Assembly: GCA_016648135.1 (NCBI GenBank)
Contig: JADDOH010005123.1
Location: 1 to 64,000, forward strand
Length of the DNA stretch: 64,000 nucleotides
Direction of reading: 5' to 3'
Source: Agrypnia vestita
Taxonomy: Eukaryota; Arthropoda; Insecta; Trichoptera; Phryganeidae
Shown here: piece after piece, positions 20,220-30,485 of the stretch
Layout of the letters: the number at the start of each line of letters is the position of its first letter
Position numbering within the stretch: position 1 is the first letter of the stretch
Made by a program: the position numbers and the translations under genes
The notes under the pieces: generated by a model
Seen by the model: only the letters and a program-made list of their open reading frames with translations
Told to the model about the DNA's origin: nothing
Database searches by the model: none

Positions 20220-21446
20220 TGCAAATTTTCATCCATAGTGTCATCACATCCGTGATGTACTCGGTGGAGCGCGAACTTGATAATACGGTAATATGGATAA
20301 TACAATTCGTGGTCAAATTTTCTCCTTAAAATTGAAAGTACTCCTTTGTCCACGCGTGTCATACTTTTAGCTCCATCAGTGGCAATGGAAATTATTTTAT
20401 TTTGTCAATTCCAGCATTTTTCGGGTATGTTTCTACAGCATTCGCAACATCTTTTCCGCGAGTTTGTCCCTTGAGCGGCAGCAGTCCAAGAAGTTCTTCT
20501 TTGGGACCTTGCGCTGACATATATCGCACAAAGCGGGTAGGTACCTGTGCTGTATCACTTATATCCCACGAATCATCAGTTGCAATTGATACTGCGGAAG
20601 TCAGCTTAATATCGTCGACTTGCCGCTCTATTACATTCGAAGGCATTTTGGCAATTCTGTCATGCACCATTTTCGCGGATAATTAGTAATAAATAAAATC
20701 CTTTTATTCTTTTCGTGATCGCTTCTTTATTTTTAAAAACGAATTACCAGTCAAATGCCGTAATTAGCATAATATTAAGACTGGTAATGAATTTGGCTAT
20801 ATGGTTGATGTTTTCAATGACAGTCTGGTGAAAATAAAGTTTATACTTAAAGAGACAATACTATTTCATTACTAACTGCTGTTAATATACACATGTAATG
20901 ATGTGTAATATATATTTTTTATGCACATTACTGCTCTCTATTTTATATTTTTAATGTATTTTATATTTTAAATTTATATTTTTGTTTTTAATTTTTATAC
21001 TCATATTTTAATGCTTATACCTGATACTTTCACTGCTTATATGATTATTGCTTATACATGTACCTACTTTATATTCATATATTTTATATTTTACTGCTTA
21101 TTTTCTGATATTGTTTGATGTATATACTTTTTGAATTTAATGTAATATTTTTTATGTAAAAGCCTGTAATGGGCGTATATAAGTAAATAAATAAATAAAG
21201 TCAAAAGCTCTTCAGATGCTTTCGCAAAGCATTCTTTAATGTAACACCATCTTTGAACGGTTTTTCTTTTTTAGATGACCATTTTAAGAAAGACCGCAAA
21301 GCTGGCATGATTTGTGTCCAGTTGTCAAATACGAAACTCGACTTACGATTATTTGGACGCTCAAGTTTTGAGTTTATGTCTGGAGAGCCGCAAATGTCTA
21401 CGCAAAGAGCCGCATGCGGCTCACGAGCTGCTCATGCCGACCCCTG
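20220..21446 (-). pseudogene. decayed hAT transposase (ZBED5/FAM200-like) with inserted LINE tail
   Basis: The minus-strand 5' end at 21446 reads CAGGGGTCGGCATGAGC and then GAGCCGCATGCGGCTCTTTG, an end type known for this hAT group. An N-terminal scrap with KPFKDGVTLKNAL lies near 21250. The main piece (20670-20392) has DDSWDISDTAQVPTRFVRYM, then GLLPLKGQTRGKDV. A frameshift at about 20392 precedes SIATDGAKSM (20398-20360). Together these match the middle of the catalytic domain. Between the pieces, about 20880-21200 holds a LINE 3' UTR in the plus orientation. The transposase is dead and its 3' terminus was not found. Confidence 0.75.
20880..21200 (+). mobile_element. LINE 3' UTR insertion
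   Basis: AT-rich sequence ending GTAATGGGCGTATATAAGTA and (AATA)n matches the 3' UTR tail of the LINE at 17590-19545. It interrupts the hAT transposase remnant, so the LINE activity is younger than the hAT decay. Confidence 0.65.
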
Positions 21447-21488
21447 TTCTAGACCATGGTCCATGATCACAATTAGTGGTGCAACGAT

Positions 21489-22285
21489 TAACTAACTAAC
21501 TAACTGTCACGCCGTTTCCCTGCAGGGTTAGGCAGAGAGGATTGAACGCCACACTCTTCTATCCTGGCACACCACTTTTGCTTCGGCCACATTCATACAT
21601 CTTCTCATACACGTTCTACGGTTGTTGTGGCTTTTAACAGGGCCATCCTCAAATACTTATAGTACCTGATCGTGCCAGGTCTTTCGCGGACGCCCTCTAT
21701 TCCTGTTGCCTTCAACATTCGCCTCATATATTTTCTTAACCATCCTTTCCTCGTTCATACGTTCCACATGACCAAACCATCTCAGCACTCCTTTCTTTAT
21801 TCTATCTACCACACTATAGCCAGCATTGCATTCACTTCTAATTTGTTCATTCCTCACTCTATCGACCAAAGATTTTCCACACAAGCGTCTTAGTGACCAC
21901 ATTTCAACCGCATTCAGTCTACTTTCATTCCTCTTTTGCCAATTCCAGGCTTCACTTCCATACATAAGGGTTGGCACTAGAACGCCATTATGTACCGCTA
22001 GTCTTGCTTCTTTTGACAGATTCTTATTGGCCATAATTGCATTTAGTGCACCATTAACTTTGTTTCCCGCAGTTACTCTCCTTTCGATATCATACTCAGC
22101 CTTGCCGTCTCTACTAAACATACTTCCCAAATACACAAACTCGTTCACTTGTTCTAAGCATTCGTTGTTTATAATTACATCACACTTAGTCACTCTTTCG
22201 TCTCTCTCGAATACCATCACTTTCGATTTGCTGACATTCATCAGAAGTTCACTCTGCATGCATACATCGGACATCCTGGATACCA
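21489..22285 (-). mobile_element. RTE-type LINE, 3' fragment
   Basis: On the minus strand the element ends in a (GTTA)n tail (plus strand ACTA repeats, 21489-21505). Before it comes CTCTGCCTAACCCTGCAGGGAAACGGCGTGAC, here given by its landmarks CTCTGCCTAACC and GGAAACGGCGTGAC. This is the RTE 3' end seen in Lepidoptera, present also at 46030-46095. It abuts the hAT-like MITE at 22286. Confidence 0.83.
21657..22285 (-). pseudogene. RTE reverse transcriptase C-terminus
   Basis: The frame (nominally from 22334) contains MNVSKSKVMVFER, a VNEFVYLGSMFSRDG block, LMYGSEAWNWQKR, the SLRRLCG block, then LRWFGHVERM and a GRPRKTW end. This covers the thumb and C-terminal region of RTE-clade LINE proteins. 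The polymerase active site is upstream of the truncation and absent. The first 15 or so residues of the nominal frame are encoded by the neighbouring MITE, so the frame start is an artefact of fusion. Confidence 0.82.
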
Positions 22286-22866
22286 AGCACGAATATTCGT
22301 ATTCGCCGAATATCATCACGAATATTAAAAACAAGCAAACCTATTTACAACTGAACGCAACGCATATTACGGTTTGGCTGTGCACCGTGTATCCGAACAC
22401 ACTCACTCTATTATCGGGGATTCCCCTAACTTTGAATGAATGGATTTGTTGAGTTCTCAAGTTGTCAATTGTTACTTGTTTCACAGCATAACATGAGCAC
22501 TTTCATCTAGTTTCGTTGGGTTGTTAATAAGGTTAGGTGCTCATTTCATGTAGTTATTGTTCGTTCCATTTTATTTCCGATGTAAAAGTGTTATCACTTA
22601 TAAAATAATTTCAAATTAAATCTAATAACATGGTTTGTCGTAAGCGTGAAAAAGTGATATTTATTTTCGACCGCTGGGAATGTACAAACGGATAAAATGT
22701 TGTACTTTTTGAACAAAAATTTGCCGGTTGTAAATTTTAATCATTAAATCTCTTAGTAAAAAAAAGTGGTGTATTATTTATTGCCTTGTTGAATTATTCG
22801 TATTCGTATTCGCCGAATAGTAGGCTTGATATTCGTATTCGTGAAAGTGTATTCGTTTTATCACTA
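22286..22866 (-). mobile_element. hAT-like MITE family T, copy 1
   Basis: The right end, read inverted, is TTAGTGATAAAACGAATACAC. The interior matches the copy at 23307-24005 in the opposite orientation, with shared words such as ATTATCGGGGATTCCCC/GGGGAATCCCC and TTTGCCGG...ACAAACGGATAAAA. The left end is lost at the RTE junction. ATTCGTATTCGCCGAATA is repeated near both ends. Confidence 0.7.
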
Positions 22867-23214
22867 ATCACAATACATGCATAATTCATTGCTTTGAGGT
22901 GTTTTTGTGTGTTCCATTATGTACATTTGATGAGGGCGTGGAACGGGCGATCATTCAATGGCACTCGTAACCGGCGAATAACGATTCTTTATCGCATCGT
23001 CACTAAGGTGGGCAGTGGCCTAACTATGCCTGTGCAATCAACGTGGCGAACTGGGGGCCACGCGAAAGGTTATTTTGCGAACATCGATACTGCAAAAACA
23101 CTGATTATGCGCGCGAAACTGTTCCTGTTTCAGGAAATTTGCAAATTTACAACTAAGAATATAAATATTCTGCATGTGGCGTGTGTTAAGAGTAAAATAA
23201 CCTACTTAGGGAGC

Positions 23215-23305
23215 GGCCATAAACCACGCGGTACCATTTTGAACTCTTTTGAACCCCGCCCCCCCCCGAGTGGAACGTAGTTTTTTCCTATTAATTCCAG
23301 AAGAC
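23215..23305. repeat. dispersed repeat fragment
   Basis: ATAAACCACGCGGTACC...GAGTGGAACGTAG and CCTATTAATTCCAGAAGAC also occur at 660-895 and around 29050-29600. The MITE at 23307 is inserted at its edge. Confidence 0.5.
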
Positions 23306-23306
23306 T

Positions 23307-24005
23307 AGTGATGCAACGAATACGAATACGAATATCAATAATAACAAGGTAATAAATAACACATCACTGTTATTTTTTTACTAAGAGCTTTAATAATTAA
23401 AATTTACCACCGGCAAATTTTTGTTCAAAAAGCACAACATTTGTAACTTCTCAGGCGTTAGACGATTTCTTTTATCCGTTTGTATATTCCTAGCGGTCGA
23501 AAATAAATATCGAAAATAAAAATAAATATTTTTTCGCACTTACGAGAGGTCGTGTTATTAGATTAAATTGGAAATTGGAAATTGAAATTATTTTATAAAA
23601 GTTTTACACACAACTGAAATGAAATGGAACGAACAATACTATATTACAAAACAAAAACTACATGAAATGAGTTTTTTTTGTAATACGTATTGTTTGTATG
23701 TAAATGTAACACCTAACCTTATTAATAACTCAACGAAACTAGATGAAAGAACTCATGTTATGCTGTAAACAAATTACAATTGGCAAATTGAGAACTCAAC
23801 AAATCCATTTATTCAATGTTAGGGGAATCCCCTATAATAGAGTGCGTAGGTGTGTTCGGGTACACGGTGCACAGCCAAGCCGTAATTTGCGTTGCATTCA
23901 AATATAAATACACAAGTTGTTTGTTTTTAATATTCGTGATGATATTCGGCAAATACGAATATTCGGTAAATATCTACTATTCGGCGAATACGAATCGTTG
24001 CATCA
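23307..24005 (+). mobile_element. hAT-like MITE family T, copy 2
   Basis: The ends are TAGTGATGCAACGAATACGA and, inverted from the right, TATTGATGCAACGATTCG. About 700 bp, no coding content. It is inverted relative to copy 1 with about 440 bp between them. The TIR form suggests hAT, but no 8-bp duplication was identified. Confidence 0.7.
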
Positions 24006-24119
24006 ATACGTTTTACCAAAACTATTTTTAAGTAATTTATCTTGTGCAAACCGATGTGCCCAGATTTATCGAAAGCATGTTCTTTACTGTATTGATTGTG
24101 ACAAATAAAATAAATTAAA

Positions 24120-24262
24120 GAATTATGTAGCTCGACTCTGCCCCCCTTCCCGCACATAGCCCAGCGTAGCATTCTACCTAACCCCTCCCCCCTTGATCGT
24201 GCTACGTGGTTCATGGACGCTCTCTTACACCAATGACATGCAGTGTATACAAGCAAGAAAGC
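24120..24262. repeat. dispersed repeat fragment
   Basis: Shares CCAGCGTAGC..TTCTACCTA and CTACGTGGTTCATGGAC with 800-895. TGCAGTGTATACAAGCAAGA is the inverse of part of 29800-29835. Confidence 0.5.
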
Positions 24263-24548
24263 TGTGCATCAGGTGCGAAAGATTCTGGGTATAAATTTTA
24301 ATTATATAATGATGCTTTGAAATTCTAGCCGCAATCGTGTATTCAACTTCATATTAATACTGTTTCTATTTTACTTGATTGCGCGCATCATATTTGTTTC
24401 TTTTATCTGTAAGAAAGTCATACTGAACTGAACATTTTCGTACTGAAGTCGTATTATATTCGCTCTATCCTTACGTTTGCGAATTTTGTGTAGTTGGCAA
24501 GTAAATTTTTCGTGCCATACTTTCGTATTTCTTCGAAAGGTCTAATTT

Positions 24549-25200
24549 TTGTTGAGAACTGCGCGCATGTCACTATTTACTGTTGCTAATTCCATATTTT
24601 CTGACATACTAAATGTTTTGTATGTATTTCAACGGTCAGTTTGCTTCTTTACTTGTCAAATGTTAATTATTTGCGATCATCTGCCAACAGATGCTACATT
24701 TTTTAAAAACATTACTTTTATTTCATTATTACAATTGTCATTAGATGTAAAGGGTCTTAAAGTGTTAAAAAATTTCAAGAAAAAAATAACGAAGTGGCTC
24801 TTTGATCTAGGTGGGACTAAAAATGAGAGCAATGTGTCATCCATACTAATATAGGTTACATGGGTATTTTTGTCCCCATTCTGTGTTAACTTAATCAAGT
24901 TTTTAGTATATTTCTTTATTAAGTTCAATTATTTAATTTTTTATTTCTTATGTGCAATTTTTTAAATTATATTTCTAATATGGAGTCTTTTCTTTTATTA
25001 AAACTAAAAAAACTGTATAGGTAGTTGCTTTAGAACAGATCTTGTCTAGTGAAGCAACTACCTTCCTATGCATGTTCCTTGCCAATACTTAACCACAAAA
25101 CCAACACTCGCAACATCACATCGGCCCTGATGATGGACCCTGCAATGGGACCGAGAACGTCGGCCTGAAAGGTCAAAGGTAAAAACATGGCATAATAACC
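24549..25200 (+). pseudogene. LINE C-terminal tail and 3' UTR
   Basis: Codons 24714-24854 give LSLDVKGLKVLKNFKKKI and WLFDLGGTKNESNVS, matching the tail encoded on the minus strand at 47832-48017. A 45-nt hairpin with TAGTTGCTT/AAGCAACTA arms follows at 25019-25063. Then comes CCTGATGATGGACCCTGC...GAACGTCGG (about 25127-25166), which recalls hammerhead-like 3' motifs. This is the 3' end of a LINE family with two copies in the window. The core polymerase is absent. Confidence 0.6.
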
Positions 25201-26130
25201 CAGAAGACACAAACCAGAGGATGCAGGTAGTTACTAGCTCGGCTGAATAATCCCTGCCCTATCCATCCCAGTATATTATTTATATGTTTCATTAGGTTGC
25301 TTCGTGATTACGAAGGACAAAGGGGTTTATTAGACCCGGTCACAGTATAGTAAAGCATACAGTATTATATCTTCATACAAACAGCCGAAACGACACCCTT
25401 CGAAATCTCAGTATACTTCAGACTGCTCAGTCGCCGCAGGGCTGCAGTAATGTACGGACGCAAACAGTGTGAGACGCTCCCACGCATACATTTACGTCAA
25501 TTTATGGCACCCCAAATCATAAACAGTCAGTCAATGAGCAGCCCTGGTGCGTGTTTAACCAAGTTTAAGTACCAGGCGGCCGTAGGTATTTATTTCAAGG
25601 ACACCGCCAAGATAACATACTGTATGTATTTATTATACTGTGACCCGGTATTCCGCTAGCAAGCAATGGACTACGGTATGCAGAGGTAAAAAAATCTAGA
25701 AGATATGGAAACAATATGGGTACCATAATTATAGTATCTTGGGATGAGATGTGGGTACCGCGCAGGTTAACAAAAGACGCAAAGTGTATTGGCTATTGAA
25801 AAAGCAGGTAGGCAAAATCCGGCCTTTCTTCAACCCATACAATATGCGCGCGCAGGCGCAGCCATGATATGATAATCAAGTCATGTTATCGTAAGGAATT
25901 TGGTATTTTTGATCATTTTAAATGAGAACATGCTATTGACAACACTTTAAAAAATAAAATATAGAGGTATCACTACTAGTTACGAAAGCTGTGTGTACCT
26001 ACTAACTTGTTAATGAGAAAATAAAATAACAGATGTCTCGTAATGGAAAATATTAAAACGGTTGTACATTTCTTCTAAGAGCCCCGCAGACTGCAGATTT
26101 TTGATCGGCCGAAAGTTTAATCGGTTGCTT
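25201..26130. other. no gene seen
   Basis: Unassigned; several small open frames at 25450-25660 resemble nothing known. The base composition is a little less AT-rich than its surroundings. Confidence 0.45.
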
Positions 26131-26270
26131 AATTAGCCTGAAGACATAAGGCACAATTATCATGAAGTCATAAGGCATAATTATCATGAAGTCATAAGGC
26201 ATAATTAGCATGAAGTCATAAGGCATAATTATCATGAAGTCATAAGGCATAATTAGCATGAAGTCATAAC
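26131..26270. repeat. 24-bp tandem repeat
   Basis: Units of CATGAAGTCATAAGGCATAA plus TTAT repeat about 5.6 times with a 24-bp period (unit starts near 26137, 26161, 26185, 26209, 26233, 26257). Because 24 is a multiple of 3, the minus strand shows an open frame with a repeating IMPYDFM motif. I regard that as a by-product of the repeat. Confidence 0.95.
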
Positions 26271-26394
26271 ATGCAGATGAAAGTGCACACTCTTAACGAT
26301 TAGAAATCGCCCGATATAAAAGTTTGATCGGCTGCCCGATTACCATTCAAATAAAAGGCTTGCCAATTATCGCCCGGCTACTTAATCAGTATGA

Positions 26395-26500
26395 AACGAG
26401 GCACATAAATACGTCTCTTATCTAGTAGCAAAAACTTCGGGACGATCTTCTTCATTTAATTTTGAATAGAAAATATTCTTCACACTTTGAACATAGACGC
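26395..26500. repeat. palindromic MITE family P, left-end shard
   Basis: TCTAGTAGCAAAAACTTCGG and GAATAGAAAATATTCTTCAC match the left part of the copy at 42746-43245. The rest is missing. Confidence 0.55.
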
Positions 26501-26689
26501 ACATTGCGGGAGTTGGTGTGGGGGGTCCAAAATGTATAAATGTCCGCGCGATATATATATATAAAATATTAATACAATACACAACCCTGTTTATATTTGT
26601 ATCTCTTTTACACGTATGCTGAGCCATAAGAAAGAGAAAATACCATAGAATAAATACCGCAATTCGCTACTAACTTCATATGCATTCGT

Positions 26690-26850
26690 TGTTAAAAATT
26701 ATGTTTTATTGTCCTTTCTTATACGTGGTTATGAAAATAATCTCTTTCTGACTGATACATTTAGTACGCAATAGAAGACAGCAGAAACTAGGTGTCTCAG
26801 ATTTGTTTTTTAGTGACTAGTCTATATTTATAGTACGTCTATGGTTTAAA
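26690..26850. repeat. dispersed repeat D, copy 1
   Basis: AAATTATGTTTTATTGTCCT through AGTGACTAGTCTATATTTATAG recurs at 51446-51610 in the same orientation; part of it is inverted at 51060-51100. Terminal structure unresolved. Confidence 0.6.
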
Positions 26851-26904
26851 TGAAATCATGGCTATTACCCCACACAACATTGTGCGTGGAACTATATAAT
26901 TAAG

Positions 26905-26965
26905 ATAAATAAATATGCCTGCCTCCCCATATAAATACCTTCGTCTCTGCGAGACATCTATAATA
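26905..26965 (+). repeat. LINE 3'-end shard
   Basis: CCATATAAATACCTTCGTCT followed by CTGCGAGACATCTATAAT is the same 3' end seen after the LINE fragment at 35874-36190, and inverted-repeat-associated at 45760-45805. Confidence 0.5.
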
Positions 26966-26996
26966 TATCTTGATCGGTTAACTATGGATTACTCAC

Positions 26997-27351
26997 TTTG
27001 GTAGTTGTTCGCGTCCACCTCGGTGGTGTTGAGGTGCAGCGTGCCGTCCCAGTCCAGGAAGGTCAGGTAGGGCTGGAGGTAGCCGCAGACGATGTCCGTG
27101 GGCGGCTTGTTGATGTAGGGCCTGATCTCCCGCGCGTACAGGTCGTAGCTGGGCAGCGCGCAGGCCGTCGCGTTCAGCGCGTCCAGGAAGCGCACGTTCT
27201 CCTTGAAGAAGGAGAGCGCCGGGTTGTCCGTCCGGCTGCGCAGGTGCACGTAGCAGAACAGCACTAGCGCGACGAAGAGGAAGCAGAAGACCTTCAGCTT
27301 GTTGTTCACGCCCCTGCCCCCCCCGGTCCTCAGCTTGTAGCGCTGCTTCAT
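26997..27351 (-). CDS. DUF229 sulfatase-like protein, first coding exon
   Basis: This exon encodes the first 118 residues of a DUF229-family protein. The family is an uncharacterised branch of the alkaline-phosphatase/sulfatase-like superfamily, expected to be a type II membrane or secretory-pathway enzyme. A basic N-terminus is followed by one hydrophobic anchor (residues about 21-35), then a luminal region with Cys in NATACALP and DIVCGYL and two possible N-glycosylation sites (NAT, NTT). The spacing of these cysteines and the later WDGTLHLN fit the family's N-terminus. The exon ends with CAA A|GTGAGT (donor at 26996-26995), leaving one base for the next exon. It is conspicuously GC-rich against AT-rich surroundings. 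The next exon must lie at lower coordinates and was not found in the window, so the first intron may exceed 27 kb. Substrate unknown. Confidence 0.82.
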
Positions 27352-27408
27352 GGCGCTAGCACTCCGGAGTTAAATCGCGTCACGAATAGTCATCGCTTTT
27401 AACAGTTA

Positions 27409-27415
27409 TTATATA
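27409..27415 (-). promoter_or_regulatory. possible TATA box for the DUF229 exon
   Basis: The minus strand reads TATATAA here, about 60 bp before the ATG at 27351. This would place a start site about 30 nt upstream of the ATG. No TCAGT initiator is obvious at that spacing, so a distal promoter (see 33480-33830) remains an alternative. Confidence 0.3.
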
Positions 27416-27779
27416 ATGTCACATTTAACGCCTACATAGCTCTTACGGGAAGAAATAGGTTGATTCTCAATTAAACACCGTTTTTAATTGACATTTAATG
27501 TAATGATATAATTGACATTTGTACTCATAAATTCTGTAATTTTAATATGGGTCGGTCCAGGGTCACTTCGGTCGCGAAAGCCGCTACATTTCTTTCCATA
27601 AAAATAATATGCGCTTATCAAACCCACTATTTGACGCGACGGAAAAGACGCGGTGGAAGATACGCTCAGTGTGGCGCCGGCCTTAGGGTATTTTTTTAGA
27701 GGTACCAAACATTTAAATGAAATGAAACACATAAAATTGTGGTAATGGTCATGATATTGGCTTTATTGGAAAGATAATT

Positions 27780-28130
27780 TTATGAGGGGTGGGAGGATAG
27801 AACGCCACACTCGTCTGTCCTGGCACATCACTTTCGTTTCGTCCACTTTCATACATCTTCTCATGCACGCTCATCATTGAAGCTTCTTACAGGGCCATCC
27901 CTGATCATATTTGATTTATCTGGTCATGCCAGGTCGTCCACGGACGCCCTCTGTTTCTGCTGCCTTCAACACTCGCCTAATGAATTTTCTTTACCATCCT
28001 TTCCTCACTCATCCGTTCCACATGGCCGAACCATCTCAGCGATCCTTTCTTTATTCTATCTATTACGCATTACATTCACTTCTAATTCGTTCATCCTCTA
28101 CTCTATCGTACAAAGATTTTCCACACTACG
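27780..28130 (-). pseudogene. RTE-type LINE fragment
   Basis: On the plus strand GATAGAACGCCACACTCGTC and TCATGCCAGGTCGTCCACGG, then CCGTTCCACATGGCCGAACC, correspond to the inverse of the RTE C-terminus at 21540-21850. The minus-strand reading gives the GRPR...W and WFGH-type blocks but with frame breaks. Confidence 0.7.
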
Positions 28131-28273
28131 AGATACCCGGAATACTGTATATCTATAGATAGGGTGAATATAATACAGCTTCAGTTGGAAAGTATTCAGT
28201 TCAGTACGACTTTCTTCGAGACTCAAGAATCAAATTTGATAGGCGCAAACAAGTAAAACAGGAGAAGCCTATA

Positions 28274-28802
28274 CAGGGTGTACCAGAGCTAGCAGCAGAA
28301 ACTTGGCAGGTAGATTTGTGACTATCTTATGAGTCTAAAATGTTGAAGCAACCATGGCCTAATATCAATAGTTATGGAGATATGCAATATCAAAATTTGC
28401 ATTTTTTTCCCAATATTTCTTACTTATTTATTGCAAAAAGTTGAACTATCATTACAGTAACTTATTCCGATTATGAAAAATTCATTTGCTTTAATACAAG
28501 TCGAATAAAATGATAAAAATCTTGCAAAAATTGAAAAAAGTTATTTTTTACAAGGTTTTTATCATTTTATTTAAGTTGTATTAAAGAAAATGATTTTTTT
28601 ATAATCGATATAAGTTACTGTAATGATAGTTCAACTTTTTGCAAAAAATAAGTTAGAAATATTGAAAAAACAATGCAAACTTTGATATTGCATATCTCCA
28701 TAACTATTGATATTAACGTCATGGTTGCTTGAACATTTTAGACTCATAACACAGTCAGGAATCTACCGGCCAAGTTTCTGCTGATAGCTCTGGTACACTC
28801 TG
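28274..28802. mobile_element. palindromic MITE family P, full copy
   Basis: 529 bp, palindromic almost throughout. The ends are CAGGGTGTACCAGAGCTAGC and, inverted, CAGAGTGTACCAGAGCTATC. The arms carry GTTGAAGCAACCATGGCC/GTTGCTTGAACATTTT words and ATGGAGATATGCAATATC on both sides. The centre lies near 28540 between two TTTTATCATTTTAT-type segments. There is no coding content. This uninterrupted copy allowed the insertion at 5431-7605 to be delimited. Confidence 0.88.
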
Positions 28803-29093
28803 AATTCAAATATTTTAAATTAAAAACTCTAACAGCAGCCACGCCTAGAATTTTAAATCGTTTTTTTCATTAGATAATTAATTACATATACTAATTATTT
28901 AATTAATATTTCTTTCCCAGAATCATTAATAAGAGGGTTATGGAGAATGCTACGCTGATCTACATGAGGAGCTACGTAATTCTTTCATTGTGCTATCGAT
29001 AAATCTGCGTAGAACGGTTTGCACATAAACGATAATTTAAAAAAAGTTTTGGTAAGGGAAAACAGCAGAAAATGTCTTCTGGAATTAATAGGA
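28803..29093. repeat. mixed dispersed repeat fragments (family F and others)
   Basis: 28850-28940 is repeat F (CTAGAATTTTAAATCG...TCTTTCCCAGAATC). 28930-29093 contains the inverse of 24000-24130-type sequence and of CCTATTAATTCCAGAAGAC. Confidence 0.5.
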
Positions 29094-29457
29094 AAAAAGT
29101 AACCCTTAAAAACCAAGTTTTTATGGGTTACTTTTATGTATACCGACGGAGTAATTCAAATTTAGAAAATATTCCGCGACGTTATCGGGCCGCTATGCTA
29201 GTAGTCAAACTTTTCTGATGATTCCATTTTGAAAAAACCAATAAAATTTCTAAAAATCCGAAATTATACTATAATTATTAAATTTTTTAAATGAATATTT
29301 GATAGATCTTCTTCACCGTCGCCACGAGTCTACTTGCCAAGTTTCAGCTCGATTGGATCACGTGAAACGGGTTAAAAATCGATCCAAAGTTTTTTCACCC
29401 GGCAAGCCGGCAAGCAAGCAAGCAAGCAGACGCCACGAGTTAAAAGAAAGGAAGTAA
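29094..29457 (+). repeat. dispersed repeat M, copy c
   Basis: The most complete copy. It starts with the palindromic AAAAGTAACCCTTAAAAACC...GGTTACTTTT, continues through ATTCCGCGACGTTATCGGGC, and has the GATCTTCTTCACCG block, AAGTTTCAGCTCGATTGG and a (GCAA)n run near 29410, ending GAGTTAAAAGAAAGGAAGTA. Confidence 0.78.
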
Positions 29458-29582
29458 AAACTACGTTCCACTCGGCGGAGGGAACGTAGTTTAGGGGGGC
29501 AAAGCAAAAGTTACGTTAGGGCTACGCGGAGGGAGCGAGGGGTACAAAAGAGTTCAAATGGAACCACGTGGTTTATGGATGC

Positions 29583-29791
29583 TAAAGCCCGGTCGCCGAA
29601 AAGAGAGAATTTCGTACGTTGACCCTACGCTACGTATCCTTGTCGCTCGCGCACCATTATGTTGCTGTCACGCTCGCTCGCTGTGCCCGTGCGAGCGTAA
29701 CAGCAACATATTTGTGCGCGAGCGACAAGAATACGTATACGTAGCGCAGGGTCAATGTACGAAATTCTCTCTTTTCGGCGACCGGGCTTTA
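29583..29791. mobile_element. 209-bp palindromic MITE
   Basis: The ends are TAAAGCCCGGTCGCCGAAAA and its inverse TTTTCGGCGACCGGGCTTTA. The arms stay complementary for about 95 bp (GTTGACCCTACGCTACGTAT / GTAGCGCAGGGTCAA), with a GC-rich loop near 29690. TA flanks are part of the palindrome. It is inserted in a dispersed repeat shared with 780-895 and 24120-24262, which resumes as CCTAACGCACAGC at 29792. Confidence 0.85.
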
Positions 29792-30240
29792 CCTAACGCA
29801 CAGCTTTTATTGCTTGTATACACTGCATGCCAATGCCGGTAAGAAGACGTTCTATAGGCGAGTCTGTGGTTTGTTCAACGGGAAGATAAAGATTATTCAT
29901 TTATTGAAATTTATTTGTTTCCTTTTGAAAGTGTAGTGTTTACATTACGCGGGTCTGAATAGGTAACGAGTTTATTGTGTGCGGAGTTTACGGATGGAAA
30001 GACGGGAGGCCATTTTGCAAAATGAAGTTGCCAGTCTCAAGGTGAAAGATGTACTCAGTTGCAGGAGCGGATTTTTTGTAACTAATAATTTAAAAAATAA
30101 CATTTTTTTAATATTTATTTGAGACACTAACAGGATAGTAGGTACATGATACTCTAATAAAACATTTATGCCCATTATCCCACATTATAAAACACATTGA
30201 TTGTTTTTAAACGTCTACCGGTTTCGATACCACTGTATCG
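29792..30240. other. no gene seen
   Basis: The first 40 bp are the dispersed repeat around the MITE; the rest is unassigned. Confidence 0.45.
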
Positions 30241-30477
30241 CAGGGGCGTGCAGTGGGAACATCGCAGCATGACTTTTACGTAACCAATTACATATTTGGA
30301 AAAAATCGGAATACAACATATATTTCGTAATATTTCTATCACAAGTATTATCATCATAGTATTCATATTTTGATATACCATAATAATCTGTCGCATAAAT
30401 ATTTGATTTCTATTTTTTTTTCCAAAATATACGTTTACAAAAAGGTCATGCTTCAATGTTCCCACTGTACGCGCCTG
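30241..30477. mobile_element. 237-bp hAT MITE with 8-bp target duplication
   Basis: The inverted ends are CAGGGGCGTGCAGTGGGAAC and, read inverted, CAGGCGCGTACAGTGGGAAC. Identical flanks CTGTATCG (30233-30240 and 30478-30485) give the 8-bp duplication of hAT. The ends resemble those of the larger hAT element at 8344-9507 (CAGTGGCGTGCAG), so that family could have supplied the transposase. Confidence 0.93.
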
Positions 30478-30485
30478 CTGTATCG

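Noticed and set aside
21838..22452. Plus-strand 208-codon open frame overlapping the RTE
   Set aside because: It is antisense to the RTE coding region and continues into a MITE; no family resemblance.
26053..26259. Frame with repeated IMPYDFM
   Set aside because: It is a by-product of the 24-bp tandem repeat, whose period is a multiple of three.
26131..26270. CRISPR-like array
   Set aside because: Units are contiguous with no unique spacers, and the genome is clearly eukaryotic.
26998..27267. Plus-strand 89-codon Val/Arg-rich frame
   Set aside because: It is the antisense shadow of the GC-rich DUF229 exon.
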